A stretch of DNA of 6,162 bases from JBFKUL01 sp041635755 (GTDB lineage Bacteria; Pseudomonadota; Gammaproteobacteria; Burkholderiales; SG8-39), in contig JBFKUL010000188.1 of NCBI GenBank assembly GCA_041635755.1, positions 1 to 6,162 of the forward strand. The letters run 5' to 3'. This document shows, piece by piece, positions 1-5,898 of this stretch (its first letter is position 1; each line of letters begins with the position of its first letter). The notes under the pieces are model-generated. The model did no database searches, had not been told where the DNA came from, and was given only the letters and a program-made list of their open reading frames with translations. The translations under genes and the position numbers were made by a program.

Positions 1-159
1 ACCGTTATCGGCATCAAGCGCATGATCGTCGGCAGCGACGCCGCGAACGAATGGAACCTCATCATGGCGACCGCCATGCTGGCGATGATACCGCCCGCGC
101 TGGTGGTGCTGCTGATGCAGAGGTGGTTCGTCAAGGGTCTGGTGGAGCAGGAGAAGTAG
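1..159 (+). CDS. ugpE: UgpE, sn-glycerol-3-phosphate ABC transporter permease (C-terminal fragment)
   Basis: Only the last 52 codons are in the window, read in frame from base 1 to a TAG at 157-159. The fragment has one hydrophobic segment (LIMATAMLAMIPPALVVLLM, roughly visible residues 20-39), followed by QRWFVKGLVEQEK. This is the usual end of binding-protein-dependent sugar-type permeases (MalG/UgpE class), in which the last helix is followed by a short cytoplasmic RWFVxGL tail. In the family, UgpE pairs with UgpA to form the inner-membrane channel that takes sn-glycerol-3-phosphate or glycerophosphodiesters from the binding protein UgpB. The assignment to UgpE, rather than another sugar permease, rests on this tail and on the following ugpC and ugpQ genes. 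The stop codon abuts the ugpC start, and the ugpC ribosome-binding site lies inside this gene's last codons. Confidence 0.85.
   Translation, partial: TVIGIKRMIVGSDAANEWNLIMATAMLAMIPPALVVLLMQRWFVKGLVEQEK
149..154 (+). promoter_or_regulatory. Shine-Dalgarno site for ugpC
   Basis: AGGAGA lies 5 nt before the ATG at 160, inside the last codons of ugpE. It supports the start at 160 and suggests translational coupling across the adjacent TAG/ATG. Confidence 0.7.
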
Positions 160-1242
<1,083 letters not shown>

Positions 1243-1258
1243 GCGGGGGCGAGCGCGG

Positions 1259-1747
1259 ATGTCGCCCCGGCTGCTGCGCTGGGGGCTCAACCTCTGGCCG
1301 CCGTTCATCGGCGCGGGCATCCGCGTGCGCTCGATCGCGGTGGACTGGCGCGAGGCGGTGGTCGAGATGCGGCTCGGCAGGCTGAATCGCAACTACGTCG
1401 GTACGCATTTCGGCGGCAGCCTGTTCGCGATGACCGATCCTTTCTTCATGCTGCTGCTCATGCACCGGCTGGACGAGCGCTACCTGGTCTGGGACAAGGC
1501 CGGCCGCATCGATTACGTCGAGCCCGGGCGCGGCAGGGTGCGCGCGCGCTTTCTCATGCCCGCGGAGCGCGTCGCCGAGATCGAGGCCGCGGCGGCGGGC
1601 GGGGCCAAGGTGCTGCCGGAGTTCGAGGTGGATGTGGTGAATCCGGACGATGGCAGCGTCGTGGCGCGCGTGCACAAAACGCTTTACGTGCGGCTCAAGC
1701 CTCGCTATCGCCCGGCCGCCGCACCGCAGGAGGGAGACGAACCATGA
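1259..1747 (+). CDS. DUF4442 family hotdog-fold (thioesterase-like) protein
   Basis: I recognise this 162-residue protein as a DUF4442 member, a hotdog-fold family related to acyl-CoA thioesterases (PaaI-like). The clearest family segment is NRNYVGTHFGGSLFAMTDP (43-61); it is preceded by LNLWPPFIGAGIRV (10-23) and followed by YLVWDKAGRIDYVEPGRG and a C-terminal HKTLYVRLK strand. There is no signal peptide, so it should be cytoplasmic. In hotdog enzymes the substrate is usually an acyl thioester, but the substrate here is unknown. The reading frame is open further upstream inside ugpC. The ATG at 1259 was chosen because family homology begins there and it follows the ugpC stop by 16 nt; only a loose purine-rich stretch (GCGGGGGCGAG) precedes it. 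Its stop overlaps the next gene's start as ATGA, so it is probably co-expressed with ugpC and ugpQ and linked to lipid-derived substrates. The function is inferred. Confidence 0.85.
   Translation: MSPRLLRWGLNLWPPFIGAGIRVRSIAVDWREAVVEMRLGRLNRNYVGTHFGGSLFAMTDPFFMLLLMHRLDERYLVWDKAGRIDYVEPGRGRVRARFLMPAERVAEIEAAAAGGAKVLPEFEVDVVNPDDGSVVARVHKTLYVRLKPRYRPAAAPQEGDEP
1728..1736 (+). promoter_or_regulatory. Strong Shine-Dalgarno site for ugpQ
   Basis: AGGAGGGAG lies 7 nt before the ATG at 1744 and inside the end of the DUF4442 gene. It fixes the ugpQ start and suggests efficient initiation despite the 4-base overlap. Confidence 0.75.
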
Positions 1748-2481
1748 GATGGCCCTATCCGCGCATTCTCGCGCACCGCGGCGGCGGCACGCTCGCTCCG
1801 GAAAACACGCTCGCCGCGATCCGCTTCGGGGCCTCGCTCGGCTTCAAGGGCGTGGAATTCGACGTCATGCTGGCGGGCGATGGCACGCTGGTACTGATTC
1901 ACGACGAGACGCTGGATCGCACGACCGACGGCAGCGGCGAAGTGTCCCGGCTGAGCTACGCGCAACTGTCACGGGTCGAGGCGGGCGCCTGGAAGGGCAA
2001 GAAGTGGCAAGGCGAGCGCATTCCGCGCTTCGAGGATGCGGCGCGCCTGTGCCGCGAGCTCGGCCTCTCGGCGAATGTCGAGATCAAGCCGGCGAAGGGT
2101 TTCGAGCGTCGCACCGGAGAGGCGGTGGCGCTCGCCGCGCGTGAGTTGTGGCGCGGCGCGGCGGAGCCGCCGCTGTTGTCGTCATTCTCCAGCGTGGCGC
2201 TCGGCGCGGCGCGCACTGCCGCCCCCGAGCTGCCGCGTGGCTTGCTCCTCGGGCGCGTGCCGCCGCACTGGCACGAGCTGATGCAGGATTTCGAATGCGT
2301 CGCGTTGCATTGCAATTACCGCGCGCTGAACAAGCGCCTCGCCGAGCAGGTCCACGCGGCAGGCTACGCGATCGTCACCTGGACGGTGAACGAGCGGCGC
2401 TCGGTGCGCCGGGTGCTCGGCCTGGGCGCCGACAGTGTGGTGACCGACGCACTCAAGCGCATCGGGCCGGCGTTCAAGTAA
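1744..2481 (+). CDS. ugpQ: UgpQ, glycerophosphodiester phosphodiesterase
   Basis: This 245-residue protein matches the length and motifs of cytoplasmic UgpQ. It hydrolyses glycerophosphodiesters (deacylated phospholipid head groups) to sn-glycerol-3-phosphate and an alcohol. The GDPD-family TIM barrel residues are visible: His11-Arg12-Gly13, then PENT (19-22), the metal ligands Glu38 and Asp40 in VEFDV, the general acid/base His53 in LIHDETLDRTTDG, and Glu113/Lys115 in NVEIKP. The barrel closes with TWTVNE (212-217), then GADSVVTD. There is no signal peptide, so it would act in the cytoplasm, unlike periplasmic GlpQ. It is the last gene of the ugp run: its ATG overlaps the previous TGA and it has its own strong ribosome-binding site. 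Import by UgpB-A-E-C followed by cleavage here is the established pairing in E. coli and provides phosphate or carbon. Regulation by PhoB is known in some species; no Pho box can be assessed because the operon start is outside the window. Confidence 0.95.
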   Translation: MRWPYPRILAHRGGGTLAPENTLAAIRFGASLGFKGVEFDVMLAGDGTLVLIHDETLDRTTDGSGEVSRLSYAQLSRVEAGAWKGKKWQGERIPRFEDAARLCRELGLSANVEIKPAKGFERRTGEAVALAARELWRGAAEPPLLSSFSSVALGAARTAAPELPRGLLLGRVPPHWHELMQDFECVALHCNYRALNKRLAEQVHAAGYAIVTWTVNERRSVRRVLGLGADSVVTDALKRIGPAFK

Positions 2482-2521
2482 CACCCGCTTACACAATTTG
2501 GACCACCGTTACGCGAGGTTC

Positions 2522-2530
2522 TGCGTTAAT
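2522..2530 (+). promoter_or_regulatory. Possible extended -10 promoter element
   Basis: TGCGTTAAT fits the TGn plus hexamer layout of an extended -10 element, with GTTAAT matching TATAAT at four of six positions. It lies 45 nt before the start of the small exported protein. No convincing -35 hexamer sits 16-18 nt upstream; TTGGAC at 2498-2503 is 21 nt away. Some promoter is expected in this 94-nt gap, but this exact assignment is weak. Confidence 0.25.
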
Positions 2531-2534
2531 GGCG

Positions 2535-2551
2535 GCGTGGGTTATCCACGC
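2535..2551 (+). promoter_or_regulatory. Small hairpin in the leader of the exported small protein
   Basis: GCGTGG (2535-2540) and CCACGC (2546-2551) pair perfectly around a GTTAT loop. The hairpin ends 11 nt before the AAGGGGA ribosome-binding site (2563-2569), so it would lie in the 5' leader if transcription starts upstream. It could affect mRNA stability or ribosome access, or could be an operator-like dyad. The symmetry is visible; a role is inferred. Confidence 0.35.
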
Positions 2552-2575
2552 AACCAATCGAGAAGGGGAACGACC

Positions 2576-2899
2576 ATGAGGACTGTGAAACTTGTCACGG
2601 CCGCGCTGATCGCGGCCTTCGCACTGCCCGCGCTGGCGCAGACCGAAAGCACGAAGCGCATCGACAAGCGTCAGGAGCTCCAGGACCGTCGCATCGACCA
2701 CGGGGTGAAGTCGGGCTCGCTGAACGAGCGCGAGGCCGCCCGGCTGGAAAGGGGCCAGGCCCGCGTCGGCAAGATGGAAGACAAGGCCGCTGCCGACGGC
2801 AAGGTGACGCTCAAGGAGCGCGCGCGCATCGAGCACGCGCAGGACCGGCAGAGCCAGCGCATCTACCGCCAGAAGCACGACCGCCAGGTCAGGAAGTAA
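2576..2899 (+). CDS. Small exported, highly charged repeat protein of unknown function
   Basis: This 107-residue protein has a clear Sec signal peptide: basic start MRTVK, hydrophobic core LVTAALIAAFALP and a cleavage site after ALPALA (Ala21), leaving an 86-residue mature periplasmic or secreted protein. The mature part is almost entirely Lys, Arg, Glu, Asp, Gln and Ala, has no cysteine, and appears helical. It contains two related units: GVKSGSLNEREAARLERGQA near 46-65 and AAADGKVTLKERARIEHAQD near 74-93, each a turn (SGSLN or ADGKV) followed by an E-R-A-R-E/I helix. The second resembles a degenerate EF-hand-like loop but lacks the full set of acidic ligands. I recall similar uncharacterised proteins in other betaproteobacteria, but no function is known to me. 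The frame is open to 2498; the ATG at 2576 was chosen because it begins the signal peptide and follows AAGGGGA by 6 nt. It appears to be a single-gene unit separate from ugp. Confidence 0.85.
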   Translation: MRTVKLVTAALIAAFALPALAQTESTKRIDKRQELQDRRIDHGVKSGSLNEREAARLERGQARVGKMEDKAAADGKVTLKERARIEHAQDRQSQRIYRQKHDRQVRK

Positions 2900-2920
2900 T
2901 CGAGAGGCAGCAGCGGTGTT

Positions 2921-3340
2921 TCAGCCGCCGGCCGAAAGCCGGCGGCTAAGCAGCCGCATCAATGGGCCGAGCAGCGGCAGCTTGGCGTAGAGTTCCTCGG
3001 CCGCATCCCAGTAGTCGCGGTGATAGGCAATCCTGCCCTGCGCATCGAAGCGCAGGTGCGTCACGCCGCGCACGCGCAGCTCGCGCCGGCGCAGCCGGAA
3101 CGTGAAATCCCACGCCAGCATCGCGCCGTGGTCGTCGAGCACCCGATCGGTGATCCGGAATCGCGGCGCGTGCACCTGCTCGAACATGTGCTCGAAGATC
3201 CGGCGGATCGGCTCCAGGCCGCTGACTTCGTTGAAGGGGTCTTTGAAGTAGGCGTTCGGCGCGTACAGTTCGTCGAGCCGCGCGACGCGCTCGATGGTAA
3301 GGGTCTCGAAGAACTCGACGGTGCGTTCGACGGGGCTCAC
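2921..3340 (-). CDS. NTF2/SnoaL-like protein with a GTG start
   Basis: This 139-residue protein has the pattern of the nuclear transport factor 2-like (SnoaL) fold. An N-terminal helix pair, VERTVEFFETLTIERVARLDELY, is followed by the characteristic AYFKDPFNEVSGLEPIRRIF (30-49), a strand with AMLAWDFTFRLRR (73-85), VTHLRFDAQGRI (93-104) and HRDYWD (107-112). The fold makes a cone-shaped pocket used by isomerases, hydrolases and non-catalytic binders; the ligand here is unknown. The start is GTG (3340-3338), overlapping the dehydrogenase stop as GTGA with no strong ribosome-binding site, so it probably depends on translational coupling. No in-frame ATG would preserve the conserved N-terminus. 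It is the last gene of the minus-strand operon. The C-terminus, KLPLLGPLMRLLSRRL, is amphipathic and basic. With the SDR, it may act on a lipid or other hydrophobic substrate (inference). Confidence 0.85.
   Translation of the reverse strand: MSPVERTVEFFETLTIERVARLDELYAPNAYFKDPFNEVSGLEPIRRIFEHMFEQVHAPRFRITDRVLDDHGAMLAWDFTFRLRRRELRVRGVTHLRFDAQGRIAYHRDYWDAAEELYAKLPLLGPLMRLLSRRLSAGG
2923..2947. terminator. GC-rich hairpin between converging genes, possible shared terminator
   Basis: AGCCGCCGGC (2923-2932) and GCCGGCGGCT (2938-2947) form a perfect 10-bp stem with a CGAAA loop. The hairpin sits 24 nt after the small exported gene and coincides with the last codons and stop of the minus-strand NTF2-like gene, which ends at 2921. 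Neither side has a proper run of T; only GTGTTTC lies to the left. Its position between converging units suggests a bidirectional transcription end or an mRNA-stabilising 3' structure. Terminator activity is inferred. Confidence 0.45.
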
Positions 3341-4104
3341 AGCCCGGTCATTCTACGCACCAGCGGGAAGTACAGGCGATAGGGCAGCAGGTTGAGAAGC
3401 TTCATCGCACGCGTGAAGCGCTTCGGAAAGTGGGTCTCGAACTCGCCGCGCGCAAGGCCCGCAAGCAGCTCGCGCGCGGCGTCTTCGGGCTTGATGAGCG
3501 CCGGCATCTTGAACTCGTTCTGCGCGGTGAGCGGCGTTTCGACGAAGCCTGGGCACACCAGGTGCACCGCGACGCCGCGTGGCGCGAGATCCATCCAGAG
3601 CGTCTGGGCAAGGTTGATCAGAGCGGCCTTGGTCGCCCCATAAACCAGGCTGTTGGGCAGCCCGCCGTAGCCGGCGACGCTCGCCACCAGCGCAATGCGG
3701 CCCGCGCCGCGCGCAAGCATGCCCGGCTGCACGGCGGCGATGACGTTCAGCGCGCCGATCAGGTTCACCTCGATGGTGCGGCGCGCCTCGTTTGCCTCGA
3801 GCTTCCATGCGCGCGCCGCCTTGTAGGTGCCGGCGAGCGCCACGACGAGGTCGATCCCGCCCCATTCGGCCTCGAGCGCATGCGCGGCGCCAGCGACCGT
3901 GTCCCCGTCGGCCACGTCGAGCGGCAGCACCCGCGCGCGGCGGCCAAAGCGCGCCTCGAGCTTGTCCGCCGAGCGCGCCGAGACCGCAACCCGCGCCCCC
4001 CGCTCCAGCAGTTGTTCCGCAAGCGCCGCGCCGATGCCGGTCGAGGCGCCGACCAGCCAGACGTGCTGGCCGGCGAAACTCGCGATGCGCGGGTTGAGCG
4101 GCAT
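3337..4104 (-). CDS. Short-chain dehydrogenase/reductase (SDR family)
   Basis: This 255-residue classical SDR has its cofactor loop GASTGIG at 19-25, a basic Arg44 in VSARS suggesting NADP(H) preference, DV at 63-64, and the catalytic tetrad Asn114, Ser142, Tyr155 and Lys159 (YGATK). PGFVETPLT (185-193) follows. Two positions differ from the textbook form: the usual NNAG reads ALAG (89-92) and the Thr before the glycine loop is Val18. The C-terminus past 225 is basic and hydrophobic (FTRAMKLLNLLPYRLYFPLVRRMTGL), which could contact the membrane. The frame is open 18 codons further upstream, overlapping the lipoprotein gene. The ATG at 4104 was chosen because it follows that gene's stop by 2 nt and the protein then begins like other family members. 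The substrate is unknown; the reaction would be NAD(P)-dependent oxidation or reduction of an alcohol or ketone. The operon context points to lipid metabolism (inference). Confidence 0.9.
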   Translation of the reverse strand: MPLNPRIASFAGQHVWLVGASTGIGAALAEQLLERGARVAVSARSADKLEARFGRRARVLPLDVADGDTVAGAAHALEAEWGGIDLVVALAGTYKAARAWKLEANEARRTIEVNLIGALNVIAAVQPGMLARGAGRIALVASVAGYGGLPNSLVYGATKAALINLAQTLWMDLAPRGVAVHLVCPGFVETPLTAQNEFKMPALIKPEDAARELLAGLARGEFETHFPKRFTRAMKLLNLLPYRLYFPLVRRMTGL

Positions 4105-4106
4105 CT

Positions 4107-4637
4107 TCAGGTGCGCTTCTTGAAGGCGAGGAACACCTCGCCCACGCGCACGCCCCACTTGCTCATCACCGAGCGGTTCAGCATCACGCCATCACCCTCG
4201 AGGAACATCCAGTCGTCGAAGTCGACGTTGATGACGCGCTCGCCCGTGTCGAGCGCGAGCACGTAACGCCAACGCAGCGCGTTGCCGTAAGCTTCGCCGC
4301 TCGCGGTGCCCACGACGTCGCCCGCCGTGCCTTCGTACCGATGTGCGTCGATGCGCCGGATGGTCCATACGCGCTTCGAGGTGCTGCCGTCGGCGTAGGC
4401 GAAGTCCTCGTCAAGCGTCAGCGTGTCACCGGCGATGGTGCCGCGAATCACGACGCGAAAGCGCTTGGTGACCCGGCCCGAGCGCTCGGCGAAATGACCC
4501 CAGGCATCCACGGTGCCCTGGAAATACTCGAACAGGTCGAGCCGCGGCGTGGCGCCCGCGTAGCTTTGCGGCTCGACCGCGGCGCAGCCGGCGAGCAGCG
4601 CGACCGTGGCAAGCAAGGCGGCAAGGCGTCTAAGCAT
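4107..4637 (-). CDS. DUF3833 family lipoprotein
   Basis: This 176-residue protein starts MLRRLAALLATVALLAGC: a lipoprotein signal peptide with lipobox LAGC and acylated Cys18. Ala and Ala follow the cysteine, with no Asp at +2, so outer-membrane sorting is plausible. The mature part matches my memory of DUF3833: DLFEYFQGTVDAWGHF (34-49), RVTKRFRVVIRGTI, LDEDFAYADGSTSKRVWTI, and a C-terminal DDWMFLEGDGVMLNRSVMSK followed by WGVRVGEVFLAFKK. These alternating strands suggest a lipocalin-like beta barrel able to hold a lipid, though this is inference. The ATG at 4637 overlaps the transporter stop by 8 bases and has an AGGAGGG site 9 nt upstream. The frame stays open further upstream but that stretch only shadows the transporter gene. 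The stop is 2 nt before the SDR start. The biochemical function is unknown. Confidence 0.85.
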   Translation of the reverse strand: MLRRLAALLATVALLAGCAAVEPQSYAGATPRLDLFEYFQGTVDAWGHFAERSGRVTKRFRVVIRGTIAGDTLTLDEDFAYADGSTSKRVWTIRRIDAHRYEGTAGDVVGTASGEAYGNALRWRYVLALDTGERVINVDFDDWMFLEGDGVMLNRSVMSKWGVRVGEVFLAFKKRT

Positions 4638-5898
4638 GGACGGTTTCCCTCCTGAATGAGAAGTGCTTCCAGAGCAGCGCCGCGGCGACGAGCTTGAGCG
4701 CGCACGGCAGCAGGCAATAGGCGAAGTAAAGCGGCGCGACGCGCGCGTCCGGGCCGGGCGAGTAGCCGGACCACTCGAGCAGCGGCAGTGCGAGTCCCGC
4801 GGCAAGGGCGAGGTTCGCCTTGGTGGCGAAATTCCACAGTCCGAAGTAGGCGCCGGCGCGGGCGCCGTCCCGGCGATGCTGGATCAGGTCGGCGAGCAGC
4901 GCCGGCGGCAGCACGAGGTCGGCCCCGAGCGCGAGCCCCGACGCGATGCACACGACGAAGAACCCCACGGCATCGCCCGGCCCGAGCGCGAGCGCGCCGA
5001 GAAAGGCCGCGACCGCGATCAACATGGAGGTGAGCCACGCCGACGGCTTGCCGTAGCGGCGTGCAGCAAGGACCCATAGCGGCAGGCCCGCCGCGCCGGC
5101 GATGAAGTACACGGCGAGAAAGCCGCCCGCGAGCCCCGGCAGGGCGAGCGCATCGTTGATGAAGAACAGCACCAGGGTCGCCGGCAGCGCCGCCGCGATG
5201 CCGTTCGCGACGAACACGGCGAATAGCGCAACGAAGCGCGCGTTGCCGAACGGCGCAGCGAGCGCGCGCAGCCCGAACGCGGGCGCCTCCACGGCGCGCG
5301 GCGGGCGCGGCGCCAGCATGAGGGTGACAAGGACGGCGATGGCCGTGAGGGCGACCAGCAGGACGCTGAAGCGCGCGAGCCCGTCATCCAGACGCGCCGC
5401 GAGTGCCGTGGGGAGGGCCGCCGCCAGCACGACGCCGGTGAGACCGAAGGCCTCGCGGCCCGCCACTACGCGCGTGCGCTGATGCGCGTCGTCGCCGAGC
5501 TGCGCGCCCCAGGCGTAGTAGCTCACCGTCGCGAGGCTGAACCCGGTGTAGGCGACGACCAGCGACACGGCGAGCCACAGCGCGAGCGATCCGGAGGCGT
5601 GAGCGGGGTTGAATGCGGCGCCAACCCCTGCAGCCAGCAACGCCGCGCCGATCGCGATCAGTACGCCAGGGCGCTGCAGCCGGTCGTTCAGCGCGCCGAA
5701 CAGAGGGTCGGTCACGGCGTCGAGCAGTCGCACGCCGAGCAGTACCGCGCCAAGCAGCGCGAGATTCATGCCGAGCGTGCCACCGTACAGGTTGGGCAGA
5801 TGCACATAGAGCGGCAGCGCCGCGCAGGCGAGCGGCAGACCGAAGGCGCCATAGGCGGCGAGCGCGCCGTAGCCGAGCGGGCGCGCGGCAGCGTTCAT
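4630..5898 (-). CDS. MelB-like MFS transporter (GPH cation-symporter family)
   Basis: This 422-residue, very hydrophobic protein has about 12 apparent membrane helices. It belongs to the glycoside-pentoside-hexuronide:cation symporter branch (MFS_2). The hallmark is RLLDAVTDPLFGALNDR (57-73), where Asp60 and Asp64 align by eye with the cation-binding Asp55 and Asp59 of E. coli MelB. YYAWGAQL (127-134) and QRTRVVAGRE (140-149) correspond to the conserved helix-4 end and cytoplasmic loop. A central loop near 197-205 (RPPRAVEAP) separates the two halves. Most characterised members import sugars with H+ or Na+, but this gene is embedded among lipid-type genes, so the substrate may be different (inference). 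The start ATG overlaps the preceding TGA as ATGA, with GGGGAAG about 8 nt upstream; the stop overlaps the lipoprotein start by 8 bases. Complete, with no disruption. Confidence 0.9.
   Translation of the reverse strand: MNAAARPLGYGALAAYGAFGLPLACAALPLYVHLPNLYGGTLGMNLALLGAVLLGVRLLDAVTDPLFGALNDRLQRPGVLIAIGAALLAAGVGAAFNPAHASGSLALWLAVSLVVAYTGFSLATVSYYAWGAQLGDDAHQRTRVVAGREAFGLTGVVLAAALPTALAARLDDGLARFSVLLVALTAIAVLVTLMLAPRPPRAVEAPAFGLRALAAPFGNARFVALFAVFVANGIAAALPATLVLFFINDALALPGLAGGFLAVYFIAGAAGLPLWVLAARRYGKPSAWLTSMLIAVAAFLGALALGPGDAVGFFVVCIASGLALGADLVLPPALLADLIQHRRDGARAGAYFGLWNFATKANLALAAGLALPLLEWSGYSPGPDARVAPLYFAYCLLPCALKLVAAALLWKHFSFRRETVHA
4647..4653 (-). promoter_or_regulatory. Strong Shine-Dalgarno site for the DUF3833 lipoprotein
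   Basis: On the minus strand this reads AGGAGGG, 9 nt before the ATG at 4637 and inside the end of the transporter gene. It decides the start over the longer open frame. Confidence 0.7.

Noticed and set aside
2542..2550. DnaA-box-like TTATCCACG as a sign of a replication origin
   Set aside because: Only a single imperfect copy, no AT-rich unwinding region, and no dnaA, dnaN, parAB or rep genes nearby.
4105..4158. 18-residue extension of the SDR
   Set aside because: It overlaps the conserved end of the lipoprotein gene and looks unlike an SDR N-terminus; the ATG at 4104 gives normal spacing and family length.
3430..4266. A 278-codon open frame on the + strand opposite the SDR and lipoprotein genes
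   Set aside because: Its product is low-complexity, rich in Arg, Ala, Gly and His with no domain pattern, and it runs antisense to two well-recognised genes. It is a GC-rich shadow frame.
4638..4805. Extended N-terminus for the DUF3833 lipoprotein
   Set aside because: The extra 56 residues shadow the transporter gene, and would bury the signal peptide and lipobox. The ATG at 4637 has a strong ribosome-binding site.
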